From positions 1 to 30,496 of the forward strand of contig CAIXRL010000323.1 of the NCBI GenBank assembly GCA_903921835.1: 30,496 nt of DNA. The letters run 5' to 3'. The position numbers and the translations under genes are program-made. This stretch comes from Candidatus Eiseniibacteriota bacterium. Lineage in GTDB: Bacteria > Eisenbacteria > RBG-16-71-46. Shown piece by piece: positions 16,333 through 24,079 of the stretch; positions within the stretch are counted from its first letter, which is position 1, and each line of letters starts with the position of its first letter. Below the pieces are notes generated by a model, which was not told where the DNA came from, did not search any database, and saw only the letters and a list, made by a program, of their open reading frames with translations.

Positions 16333-17427
16333 ATGGGACCGATGGAGACCGTTATCCTCTGTCGTATGAATCGAGGCGCGTACCCCTTGATGGCGAGGCT
16401 GTTTTCCAGGCATTCCCTTCCCGCCTCGGCGGTGGACGCTTCGCGCGTAAGGAATGTATTGGTGGTGCGCCAGCACGATCAGTTGGGCGACTTCCTGCTC
16501 GCCACCCCCGTCTTCCATGCCCTCAAGACCCGCTACCCGGGTTGCCGTTTGGGAGTGATGGTGCGCGGTTACTTCGCCCAGACGCTCGCGAACAACCCCG
16601 ACGTGGACGAGGTCCTCGTTTGGAAGCCCTCCGGCGGCTGGAACCCCCGCAACGTCCTGGACTATGTCCTGAATCTCCGCTCCGGCTGGGACCTCGCGGT
16701 CGTGCTGAACGACGTCAGCCATTCCTTCACCAGCGATGTGGTGGCGGCCTTGTCTGGCGCCGAGTGGATCGTGGGTTCCGCCGCTCGCCCCTTCCCCGGA
16801 ACCCGGCGCAACTTCTTCTACAACATCGAGGTGCCGCGGGTCGATGGGTTGCGCCACCAGACGCTCCGCAACCTGGACATCATCCGCCCCCTCCGGGCCT
16901 CATCGTCGGATGCTTCCCCCCACATGTACATGAGCGCCGCAGAGAAGGCCCAGGCCCGCGGAACCCTCCTCAGCCTCGGTTGGGACCCTTCCCAACCTGC
17001 TGTCGGCCTCCATCTGGGAGCGGGCAAGGCCGGCAACCGTTGGCCGCCCGGGCGTTTCGCAGCCTTGGCCCGACGGTTGGAAGGACGGGGGGTCCAGGTC
17101 GTGGTGACCTGGGGCTTGAATGAAGACGACCTCTCCCACTCCTTCCGTTCCCATTTTGAGGGGAAGGCCATATACGCCGGCGCCCCTCCCCTCCGCGCCC
17201 TCGGCGCCGTCTTCCAGGCCCTCTCCGCCATGGTGGTCAACGACACCGGTATGATGCACCTCGCCGCGGCGTGCGGGGCCCCCCTGGTGGCCGTCTTCGG
17301 CCCCACCGCCCCGGAGGAATGGTGCCCCCTGGGACCGCGCTTTCTCTCGGTCCGCGGCGCAGAGGACTCCGTCGGCACGGTCTCCGTCGAGCAGGTCTGG
17401 GAAGCGCTCCGCACGCTCTTGCCTTGA
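16333..17427 (+). CDS. Glycosyltransferase family 9 (heptosyltransferase-like)
   Basis: 364 aa from ATG 16333. ATGs at 16342 and 16366 are alternatives, and none has a clear ribosome-binding site. The N-terminal Rossmann domain carries NVLVVRQHDQLGDFLLATPV (about 41-60), where Asp53 is the family's catalytic acidic position. The C-terminal domain has GLHLGAGKAGNRWPPGRFAA (about 225-244) and VVNDTGMMHLAAACGAPLVA (about 301-320), the nucleotide-sugar binding signature of GT9, then FGPTAPEEW. GT9 enzymes transfer heptose or another sugar to lipopolysaccharide core or to related envelope glycans in the cytoplasm. It stands alone on the plus strand between an IS4 relic and an IS91 relic. Donor unknown. 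Confidence 0.88.
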   Translation: MGPMETVILCRMNRGAYPLMARLFSRHSLPASAVDASRVRNVLVVRQHDQLGDFLLATPVFHALKTRYPGCRLGVMVRGYFAQTLANNPDVDEVLVWKPSGGWNPRNVLDYVLNLRSGWDLAVVLNDVSHSFTSDVVAALSGAEWIVGSAARPFPGTRRNFFYNIEVPRVDGLRHQTLRNLDIIRPLRASSSDASPHMYMSAAEKAQARGTLLSLGWDPSQPAVGLHLGAGKAGNRWPPGRFAALARRLEGRGVQVVVTWGLNEDDLSHSFRSHFEGKAIYAGAPPLRALGAVFQALSAMVVNDTGMMHLAAACGAPLVAVFGPTAPEEWCPLGPRFLSVRGAEDSVGTVSVEQVWEALRTLLP

Positions 17428-17555
17428 ACGGAAAGCGGAGGATGGCCGAGGAGTCGCGTCGGCCGCGCGTCTCCATCCCTCGCGCGGATCATACCGGTGA
17501 TGACAGCCGCCCGTGGTGTCCACGACGAGGTTCCATGCGCGGAGGGCACGCCGCG

Positions 17556-18089
17556 TCACGCCCGCGCCTGCCCCGCTGCCCCTGCGCCGCCGGACCACGG
17601 CCCGGCGCGCGCATCGAGGCCGCGCCGCTGGAGGTGCGCCTGGATGCGCCTGACCACCGCGGGCTCGGTCACGAATGCGAGGATGCGCATCGCGCCTCCG
17701 CAGCGGGGACACACCATTACGTCGACCTGGAATACGAATCGCGCAGTTCCGCCCAGCGCCAGCCACCGCGCCTGCAGCGCCGGCCACGGTTCGGCCTCGC
17801 GCTCAACCTCGCGCGCCTGCGCGGGCGTGTCGTGCCCGTCAGCACCACGCCACGCCGTCGCCACCAACCCCGGCACCGCGTCTCGCTCGCCCAGAGCGGC
17901 GCGCGCGCGCAGGCGCGGATGGTTGGAGACGGCGCGCACGCTGTCCGCGAGGCCCTGTGGTCCGAGGCGCTCGCGCACCGTAACGGTACCCGCGAGGTGC
18001 GCGTCGAGCGCCGCCTGCGGTACGCCGGCGGGCATGCGCGAGATCACGGCCGGGTCCGCCACCGCGGTCGCGGGTCTCTTCGCGGGCAT
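17556..18089 (-). pseudogene. C-terminal relic of an IS91-family transposase
   Basis: The frame ends with FVFQVDVMVCPRCGGAMRIL and AFVTEPAVVRRIQAHLQRRG. This is the diagnostic IS91/ISCR C-terminus (VF.VDVLACPRCGGRMR[V/I][L/I]AFIT[E/D]PAVVRRIL.HL). About 110 residues upstream are poorly conserved (SNHPRLRAR in place of a GVLA...LR pattern), and the Tyr-containing catalytic centre is missing. The first 130 codons may be a shadow frame. IS91 N-terminal pieces on the same strand lie at 19935-20090 and 21915-22247. Confidence 0.7.
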
Positions 18090-18165
18090 GCGGCCGAGCC
18101 CGCGACCACGACCAATGCTGGCATGGCGTGCGAAGGGGTGTGCGCGAAATCCTATCGCGGCCGCG

Positions 18166-19284
18166 TCACGCGGCGCCAGCGGGAGCCGCAGGCGCGGAAG
18201 GCGGAGGTGCGGACGGCTTCCGCCCCGCGTCCTTGAGCGCGAGCATGGGCGACTCGAGGAAGTGCCACGAGAGCACGGAGAGCGCCAGCGTCGGCACCGC
18301 GGCGAGCACGGTCAGCGCCACGCGCGACGTTCCGGGACGCCACGCCATGACGCACTGCTGAACCGGGAAGGCCCACAGGTAGAAGCCGTACGAGTAGTCA
18401 CCGAGCCGGTTCCAGCGGCGGAGGAATCCGGCCGGCACCACCGCGAGCCACAGCACGGCGTACTCGAGTGCGGGCGGATAGAGCGCCATCCACGCGTGCC
18501 CGCGCCACAGCGCCAGCCCGAGCGCGGCGAGCGATGCTGCGAACAGCCCGCCCGCGAGCGGCATGCGTTCGCGCAGCACGTAGAACGTGGCGCCGGTGCC
18601 GAAGATCACCGAGAGCCGCAGGGCATGCAGCGCCCTGAAGCCGAGCGCGAACTCGAACTGCTCGTTGGCCGTGTACCCAACCCAGATCAGCACCGTCATC
18701 GCGATCACCAGCGCGCGCAGTACACGCTCGCCCAGCAGCCGTGGGCCGGTGAACGCCAGAAGTCCCGCGAGCGCGAGCGCGGCGTACATGTCGAGCTCGT
18801 ACGGCAGCGACCACAGCGAACCGTTCACGACGCCGCGCATCGGCACGTTCGCGAACACGCCGGGCAGTCTGTAGGCGATCTTCCACGGCCAGCAGATCGC
18901 ATCGCGCAGGGCGTACTGCCACGTGTCCGCGTGGCGCAGGTAGACGAGCGTCGGCAGGTTCGTCTGCAGCGCGCCGATCACGAATGCCGTGAGCAGCGTG
19001 CTCGCGGCGAGCGCGGGAACGATGCGCAGCGCCCGCGCGCGCAGGAAGTCGCCGAGCCGCCGGCGCCCGAGCAGGCTGCCGGTGACCAGAAAGCCGCTCA
19101 CGGCGAAGAAGATGTCGACGGCCAGATGGCCCATCGAGAAGCCCGACAGCCGTGCGAGCGGTTCGTTCGTGGCGCCCGAGAGCGGCCAGGCGTGGCTCAC
19201 GAGCACGAGCGCGGCCGCGAGGAATCGGAGCAGGTTGAAGTTGTTGTCGCGCCCGCCCGCCGAGCGGGACAGCATTCGCGTCAT
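18166..19284 (-). CDS. Acyltransferase family 3 (OafA/YrhL-like) integral membrane protein
   Basis: 372 aa from ATG 19284. It begins NNFNLLRFLAAALVLVSHAW with the essential His31 in the first membrane segment, then HLAVDIFFAVSGFLVTGSLL (about 53-72), both hallmarks of acyltransferase 3. Around ten transmembrane helices follow, then LSWHFLESPML near the end, the usual closing motif, and an Ala/Pro-rich tail. The family O-acetylates or O-acylates surface polysaccharides across the inner membrane. The preceding ribosome-binding site is weak. It is divergent from the GT9 gene and lies beside an IS91 relic, so it may belong to the glycan locus or be a separately gained cargo gene. Confidence 0.9.
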   Translation of the reverse strand: MTRMLSRSAGGRDNNFNLLRFLAAALVLVSHAWPLSGATNEPLARLSGFSMGHLAVDIFFAVSGFLVTGSLLGRRRLGDFLRARALRIVPALAASTLLTAFVIGALQTNLPTLVYLRHADTWQYALRDAICWPWKIAYRLPGVFANVPMRGVVNGSLWSLPYELDMYAALALAGLLAFTGPRLLGERVLRALVIAMTVLIWVGYTANEQFEFALGFRALHALRLSVIFGTGATFYVLRERMPLAGGLFAASLAALGLALWRGHAWMALYPPALEYAVLWLAVVPAGFLRRWNRLGDYSYGFYLWAFPVQQCVMAWRPGTSRVALTVLAAVPTLALSVLSWHFLESPMLALKDAGRKPSAPPPSAPAAPAGAA

Positions 19285-19396
19285 GGGTTCTCGCGGGAAG
19301 GTGTGCGATTTCCAGTTGGAAACTGAAGCGGCTCCAACCGCTGTGTTGTGAAGGCGTTTCGCGACGACCAACACACACAGACGAAAGGAGGCGTCG

Positions 19397-19495
19397 ATGG
19401 GCAGTGTCATTCGCAAGGTGCGGAAGCGCAAGCGGCGGGGGGCACCACCGCCGGGCCATGTGCCGCGGCACGGTTCGGCATCGGCGGGGACCTTG
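19397..19495 (+). pseudogene. Frameshifted bS22/AURKAIP1-COX24-type small ribosomal protein gene
   Basis: A strong ribosome-binding site AAAGGAGG lies 5 bases before ATG 19397. The frame begins MGSVIRKVRKRKRR, matching the short basic bacterial protein MGSVIKKRRKRM... (mycobacterial bS22; the AURKAIP1/COX24 domain, mS38 in mitochondria). The normal continuation KHRKLLRRTRVQRR is found one frame over as HHRRAMCRGTVRHRR, right after a G-run near 19435. So the gene is present but frameshifted once, or the G-run is miscounted in the assembly. The intact protein would be a ~33-residue component of the small ribosomal subunit. It is followed by an ABC ATPase relic. Confidence 0.6.
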
Positions 19496-19565
19496 TGCGA
19501 CGCCCGTCGCACCTCGACCGGGCCGGCGACATTCTCCGTCGAGCGCTGCGCTATGCCTCGGGCCC

Positions 19566-19790
19566 ATGACCGGATCCGGCCCCACGACCACACCGGCCGC
19601 GACGGCGCCGACGCTGCGCTTCATCGACGTGCGCAAGGAGTACGCGCTCGGCGACGACACCCTCCGCGCGCTCGACCGGCTCCCGCTCGAGGTGCGGCGC
19701 GGCGAGTTCGTGGCGGTCGTCGGCCGCAGCGGCTTGGGCAAGAGCACGGTGCTTCATCTGGCCGCCGGCATCGACGTGCCCACCCGCGGC
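19566..19790 (+). pseudogene. Truncated ABC transporter ATP-binding protein (LolD/MacB-like)
   Basis: From ATG 19566 the frame reads APTLRFIDVRKEYALGDDTL and GEFVAVVGRSGLGKSTVLHL, ending its similarity at AAGIDVPTRGE. The first 70 residues look like the start of a LolD/MacB-type ATPase, including Walker A as GRSGLGKST (usually GPSGSGKST). Q-loop, signature LSGGQ and Walker B are absent because the sequence switches near 19790 to unrelated DNA. The continuing frame to 19886 is not ABC-like. A cut-off gene, not functional alone. Confidence 0.7.
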
Positions 19791-19934
19791 GAGCACGGAC
19801 AGGAACTTCCTTTCACGAGCCAGCGAGTGCACCCCCGGCCTCGCTCGTCGCCCAGGGGCGGCTCCCCGGCTGCCGCTGCGACATGATTCTGTCCGCCCCA
19901 ACTGCAGCGGGAAGGGGTCCTCCCCATGGGACAC

Positions 19935-20090
19935 CTCACGATGAGCCAGGCGGTGGAGCGGCGAGACCGGCGGGCGACGCGGCACGCGGGTTCGGGCGTG
20001 CGCGCAGGCGGACGCGCTGCCGCGCGAGGGGTCCTCGCGCGGCGTACCGCTGCGATCCTGCGTGGCCTGGCGGGGCTGGCGCCGAAGCCA
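19935..20090 (-). pseudogene. IS91-family N-terminal fragment, copy 1
   Basis: A stretch at 19977-20021 is nearly identical to 22204-22247, the 5' part of the larger IS91 relic, including GGGCGTGCGCGCAGGCGGAC. The minus frame gives RTRVPRRPPVSPLHRLAHRE, comparable to SSPYRLLADHFE in the other copy. Only the first about 25 codons and the 5' flank remain, joined near 19935 to unrelated sequence. Confidence 0.5.
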
Positions 20091-20267
20091 GGCCAGACAA
20101 CCGCCTGGGTGACTCGAATCCGGTACCGTCGGGACCGCCAACCACATCCACGCGCTGGCGGCTCCCGTGGGCCGCGCGAGCAGGCCCAGGCACGAAAAGC
20201 CATCAACGGACGGCATCTGCCAGCCGACAATCCAGACATGTGCCCCTCGGCCAATGGAGCAGCGCGC

Positions 20268-21794
20268 ATGCACCTCCGCTCGTTCTGCACCGTCGCACAG
20301 GTCCTCGCCCTGTGCCTCGTCCAGCCGCACGACGCCAGCGCAGCGCTCCGTGCGCCTGCGGCCGCGGCAGGGGAATCGTACAGCCTCACGCGCTTCGTGC
20401 TCGTGACCAACGTCTTCGCCACCAGCAGCGGATCGTTCCCCTACCTCTCGCCGCTCGCCGACATCGAGGGCATCGTCCACACGAATGGGGAGCTTCGCTT
20501 CGCCGGGAACCCCGTCTTCACGGATACCGTCAGCAGTTCGAGCGGCCGGGCGTGGTTCTTCAACACCGGGGCGCCCGTCGAGCTGGCAGCGGACCACAAC
20601 GGGTCGACCGACGTGCCGTCGTTCCCGAGGGGATTCCTCCGTTCGGCGCCGTACGTCCTGCTGCCGACGGACGCCTACGGGCAGCAGGCCGTCGCCCTCG
20701 GGTTCTGGGCGATACCGACCCCGCTGACGGCAGTGGAGATCAACGTTGCCCTGGGCCTGACGGGAAGCGCGCCACCGCCCAACGGTCTCTACTTCCCCCA
20801 CAACGGCTCGCTGCTCACCGGCGGCTTCTATGTCCAGGGGGACCTGTCGCAATGCCGGTTGTGGAGCGACACGCTCGGCAACAAGCAGTGGCTCAGGATG
20901 GTACAGGGCTCAACGATCCGGACCGTGGTCGTGGACGGGGCCAGCAACTCGACGAGGGTCTGGTACAGCTCGAGCACGACGGGTACTCCGGCTCTCGTCT
21001 TCCTCAACCAACCTCCGACGTTCGTGATCTACGTCTCGGGTGGCATTCTCGACCTCGGGGGACCCAACCGGGTGAGCAGCCTCGCGCCGCCGGCCGTGGC
21101 GAAGCACACGCAACTCCATTTCGTGTCCCTCGGCGACATCGTCGTCCGACGCGACCTGACCTGCGATTCGCCCGACACGAGCGACAACGTGCTTGGGCTC
21201 TTCACTCCCGGGGGCGCGATCCGCATCGGCACGGACGCCCCGGACAACCTGCGCCTGGACGCCTTCGTGCTCGCACCGAGCGCCGTGAACGGCGAGTTCA
21301 CGGTGGACTCGTGGGACTCGGGGGTGCCGCGTGGAACCCTTCACGTTCGCGGTGGGGTCGCGGAAAACTTCTTCGGGCCGGTGTGCACCTTTGACGGATC
21401 GGGCGCGCTTCAGTCCGGATACGCACGCGAGTTCCGCCATGACGATCGCGGGCTGGCGCCACCGTGCTACCCAATCGTTGGCCCGGCGCTGGTCGGAGTG
21501 AACTCCGCCCCCGAGCCGCCACCGTCACTTCGGTTCCGGAGTCTGTCCCCGAATCCATCCAGCGGTCCGATCCGCATTCGCTACGTGCTGCCCCGCGACG
21601 AAGTCGTACGCCTGCAGGTGATCGATATCCTGGGGCGTCGCGTCGCGACGCTCGTCGACGGCAGGCAGTGCGCGGGCGATCACGAAGCGCTCTGGAGGGG
21701 CGCGAGCGCGCGGTCCGTTCGCCCCGGCATCTATCTGCTGCGAATCGAGGCCGGGGGCGAGTCCGCCGTCCGACGCGTCGTGCGCCTGGAGTAG
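20268..21794 (+). CDS. Secreted protein with C-terminal T9SS/FlgD-like domain
   Basis: 508 aa from ATG 20268 (GGAG 9 bases upstream; an ATG at 20238 would place extra polar residues before the signal peptide). Signal peptide at about 1-25 (LRSFCTVAQVLALCLVQPHD, cleaved near ASA). The middle (about 45-400) is rich in beta-type repeats, with DIEGIVHTNGELRFAGNPVF and later FVLAPSAVNGEF. It resembles DUF4900-like proteins that form polymer or adhesin shells, but this is only a likeness. The last about 83 residues (LSPNPSSGPIRIRY, VIDILGRRVATL, RPGIYLLRIEAGG) form a sorting or FlgD Ig-like domain, typical of type IX secreted proteins in the FCB group. It is probably exported to the cell surface. 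IS91 relics lie on both sides. Confidence 0.8.
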   Translation: MHLRSFCTVAQVLALCLVQPHDASAALRAPAAAAGESYSLTRFVLVTNVFATSSGSFPYLSPLADIEGIVHTNGELRFAGNPVFTDTVSSSSGRAWFFNTGAPVELAADHNGSTDVPSFPRGFLRSAPYVLLPTDAYGQQAVALGFWAIPTPLTAVEINVALGLTGSAPPPNGLYFPHNGSLLTGGFYVQGDLSQCRLWSDTLGNKQWLRMVQGSTIRTVVVDGASNSTRVWYSSSTTGTPALVFLNQPPTFVIYVSGGILDLGGPNRVSSLAPPAVAKHTQLHFVSLGDIVVRRDLTCDSPDTSDNVLGLFTPGGAIRIGTDAPDNLRLDAFVLAPSAVNGEFTVDSWDSGVPRGTLHVRGGVAENFFGPVCTFDGSGALQSGYAREFRHDDRGLAPPCYPIVGPALVGVNSAPEPPPSLRFRSLSPNPSSGPIRIRYVLPRDEVVRLQVIDILGRRVATLVDGRQCAGDHEALWRGASARSVRPGIYLLRIEAGGESAVRRVVRLE

Positions 21795-21914
21795 CGCGCC
21801 CCCCACCCGCGGGACGAGCCGCGCTCCGCTCAACCCCTGCAGCACCCCGCATCCACGGCCGCGCAGGCAGGATGGGGCTTCGCGACTCTCCGGAAGATCC
21901 GGACCGTACGCATG

Positions 21915-22247
21915 GAGGTTCGTCCAGCCAGAGGCTCCACTCCGCCAGTCGCCCCGCCTGGCACGACGGGCAGAACCCGCGTTCGTTGCAGCGAGACGCC
22001 ACAGGAACTCCGCCCGGCACGCAGCGCAGCGCACGCGCGCGAACCCGTGCTCCAGTAGTCCGCAGTCGAGGAAGCGCCCGACCACCTCGGCCACCACGGA
22101 ACGCAGCGGGCCGTGCGTCGGCTTGTGGCGTTCCTCGTGTACGCGCACCAGCGTCTCGAAGTGATCGGCGAGCAGCCGGTACGGCGACGAGGCCTACGGT
22201 CGGCGCGGCACGTGGGCTCGGGCGTGCGCGCAGGCGGACGCGTTGCC
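21915..22247 (-). pseudogene. IS91-family transposase N-terminal relic
   Basis: Minus-strand frames give SSPYRLLADHFETLVRVHEE, RHKPTHGPLRSVVAEVVGRF, LDCGLLEHGFARVRCAACRA and, after a frameshift near 22010, NERGFCPSCQAGRLAEWSLW. This is the N-terminal zinc-finger region of IS91-type transposases (Y.LL..HFE.L...HEERF.P.HG.LR...V.RFLDCG...HGFARVRC..CRAE...FCPSC). The catalytic Tyr region is missing after WLDE at about 21915. The strand and polarity match the C-terminal IS91 piece at 17556-18089. Confidence 0.75.
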
Positions 22248-22427
22248 GGGCGTGGCGGCATCGCGAGGCGCGTCGGGCTCCGTGCCCGGCGCCGACGCTC
22301 CCGGTCACGCAGCGCGTGGCCGCGCGACGCTCACCCGTGGCGCGGCGTCCACGACAGCGCCACGGCGTGCCCGGTGGCGACGTCGCGCTCCCGAACGACC
22401 GCGGGCGTCGTGCGCGCCTCTCGCTCG

Positions 22428-22647
22428 CCACCCCGTCGCCGCCCCCACCGCATCCGCAAGCACGGTCACGCGGTTGTCCGAGACCCCGAAGGACCTGCCA
22501 CCCACCTTACCAGCGCTCCTCCTTGCCGCCCGCGTGGCGCACCTTCATCGTGCCGCTCGCCAGCGTCGTCACCATCGCGGCGTGGTGCGCCAGCACGCCG
22601 AAGCAGCCCTCGCTGCCGGGCGCCTCGACGTACTCAACGTCGCCGTC
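22428..22647 (-). pseudogene. atpC: Partial atpC copy (ATP synthase epsilon), decayed
   Basis: The minus strand reads DVEYVEAPGSEGCFGVLAHH and AAMVTTLASGTMKVRHAGGK, then a stop, then SFGVSDNRVTVLADAVGAAT in a shifted frame. It aligns with the intact atpC at 30213-30482, but lacks the first 17 or so codons, has a small deletion with a frameshift near 22510 and has lost the stop codon (TAA region now TGG). Similarity ends sharply at 22647. Non-functional. The region 22248-22427 beside it holds nothing I recognise. Confidence 0.8.
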
Positions 22648-22708
22648 CGGGCCGGGATACGTTTCCGCGCAAGAGCCGCGCAAGCCGGGTCCGGCGCCAG
22701 ACGCAGGA

Positions 22709-22737
22709 CCGGCGGCCCTCACGAGGACGATCGCCGG
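22709..22737 (-). terminator. Stem-loop after the secreted protein gene
   Basis: CCGGCG (22709-22714) pairs with CGCCGG (22732-22737), 28 bases after the stop codon. The same stem-loop, one base pair longer, follows the paralogous gene fragment at 23819-23847, so it has been kept in both copies. No clear T-run. Confidence 0.45.
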
Positions 22738-22764
22738 CCTGGATGTGCCGCGAACCGCGGGACG

Positions 22765-23511
22765 TTACCGGTACAGGGACTTGACCGCGCCCCAGGTCGT
22801 GTTGCGCACCGGTTCGGCAGCCTGTAGGCAGTTGGTTTGGCTGTCGGATGGGTACTGCCAGCTGATCAGGTGCCGGGTCGCGTGCTGGCTGCCAAAGACG
22901 GTAACCACCGGCTCGGGATCAGGCTGGTAGTACTGCAGACGGCTGAAATCGATGCAGGCCGGGATCAGGCAGCCCAGGCAGCCGTCCACGACCCGCGCCT
23001 TCGCATTGCTGAACCTGATGTTGAGCAGGAAGTACTCACGGCCGGCGTCCACCAGCTTCTCGTCGCCCATGGGCAGCGCACCTGCAGCATCGAGCTGCGA
23101 CGCCCAAGGCAGGTTCTGGCGGTAGTCAGCGATGCCGCTCATCGCGTTTTCGGTCCAGCTGTCCGCACAGTTGATGGCCCCACCCGGGCGGCTCACGTTG
23201 CACGACAGCCAGCTGTTGATGCGGCCGGCGCAGGCGTTGCCCCACCACGCCGGCAGCACGCCGCTGCGGAAGGAGATGTCCACCCAGACCTCGGCGCTGC
23301 TGAAGAGCGGTACGCTTTGTGTTGGAACCCACGACAGCACCATCGTATTGCCGTCCGTGGTCGCCGTGCAGGCGAACGTCTTGTTGAGCACCCCGCCGTC
23401 CCCAACGCAATGGTCCCATCCGAGGTACAGGCCGGGCGTCGTGACCTGCGCCGATGCGACCCCGACAGAGAGGGCGAGAAGCACGCTGAAGAACAGAAGT
23501 GTCTTCTTCAT
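22765..23511 (-). CDS. Small secreted cysteine-containing protein, family of unknown function
   Basis: 248 aa from ATG 23511, with GGAGGA 6 bases upstream and a clear signal peptide (MKKTLLFFSVLLALSVGVAS, cut near AQ). The mature part begins TPGLYLGWDHCVGDGGVLNK and contains several paired Cys (FACTAT, NACAGR, LSCNVS, GCLGCLIPAC), compatible with periplasmic or outer disulfides. It ends NTTWGAVKSLYR. I recall similar secreted proteins with a W/G/K/LYR end from Candidatus Eisenbacteria-type genomes, but no function is known. A partial paralogue with the same C-terminus lies just upstream at 23865-24042. No lipobox. It may be a surface or extracellular protein, perhaps co-transported through its conserved tail, but that is a guess. 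Confidence 0.75.
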   Translation of the reverse strand: MKKTLLFFSVLLALSVGVASAQVTTPGLYLGWDHCVGDGGVLNKTFACTATTDGNTMVLSWVPTQSVPLFSSAEVWVDISFRSGVLPAWWGNACAGRINSWLSCNVSRPGGAINCADSWTENAMSGIADYRQNLPWASQLDAAGALPMGDEKLVDAGREYFLLNIRFSNAKARVVDGCLGCLIPACIDFSRLQYYQPDPEPVVTVFGSQHATRHLISWQYPSDSQTNCLQAAEPVRNTTWGAVKSLYR

Positions 23512-23818
23512 TCGGATCCTCCGGAGCGTGGACTTCATGAGGCCTTGCCCGGCCGGCTGCTCTCCTGCTCCTCCCGGCTTTCCGAGGAGCCTGCGCGCGA
23601 GCCGACAGCGCGAGGAACTTCCGTTCGCCCGCGACGACGCCGTTCCTTCCGGAAGGCTGCGCGATAGGGACAAAACAGGAGGGGAAGGATCCTGTCGCGG
23701 TGCGTGCCGGATTGCAAGGGTCTGGCGGTCGCGTCAGGTCGGGTTCCGGGTCCGCTGCGGGCAACGGACGTCCGCGGCCGAGGAGCCATGCGAGAGGGCC
23801 CGCACACCAAACACGGAA

Positions 23819-23847
23819 CCGGCGGCAGTCACGAGGACAACCGCCGG
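23819..23847 (-). terminator. Conserved stem-loop after the paralogue fragment
   Basis: CCGGCGG (23819-23825) pairs with CCGCCGG (23841-23847), 17 bases after the stop of the fragment. It is the counterpart of 22709-22737, with an almost identical loop (TCACGAGGAC in both). Confidence 0.45.
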
Positions 23848-23864
23848 CCTGGTTGTACTGCGAA

Positions 23865-24042
23865 CTACGGTTGGTTCCAACGGTACAGCGACCTGACCGC
23901 GCCCCAGGTCGTGCCGTGCGTCGGGGAGGCGATGCGGCAAAACGCGCCGCTGGCGGTCGGGTTCTGCCAGCAGATCCACGAGTTGTCACCAGCGGCCGTG
24001 GTCGTGACCTGCGGCGGGGGCGCCGGTTGGGCGTATTGAAGC
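23865..24042 (-). pseudogene. C-terminal fragment of a paralogue of the secreted protein
   Basis: The minus strand reads LQYAQPAPPPQVTTTAAGDN, SWICWQNPTASGAFCRIASP and GTTWGAVRSLYRWNQP, then stop. It lines up with the end of the intact gene (LQYYQPDPEPVVTVFG...NTTWGAVKSLYR), and the similarity continues through the 3' stem-loop. It lacks start and signal peptide. The frame joins IS66-derived DNA at about 24042, so the IS66 relic replaced the 5' part. The 23512-23818 gap between the two copies has no other gene. Confidence 0.7.
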
Positions 24043-24057
24043 GTGTCCGGCGTCTCA

Positions 24058-24075
24058 CGCCCGTGTTGACGGGCG
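24058..24075 (-). terminator. Hairpin just after the IS66 relic
   Basis: CGCCCGT (24058-24064) pairs with ACGGGCG (24069-24075) around a GTTG loop, 4 bases past the transposase stop. Terminator-like or part of the IS66 end. Confidence 0.4.
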
Positions 24076-24079
24076 GTGG

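Noticed and set aside
16198..16857. Minus-strand ORF of 219 codons across the GT9 start
   Set aside because: It overlaps the GT9 gene extensively, has no recognisable domain, and its composition fits an antisense shadow.
17497..19326. Plus-strand open frame (609 codons) opposite the acyltransferase
   Set aside because: Shadow frame with low-complexity Arg/Ala/Glu; the acyltransferase 3 motifs lie on the minus strand.
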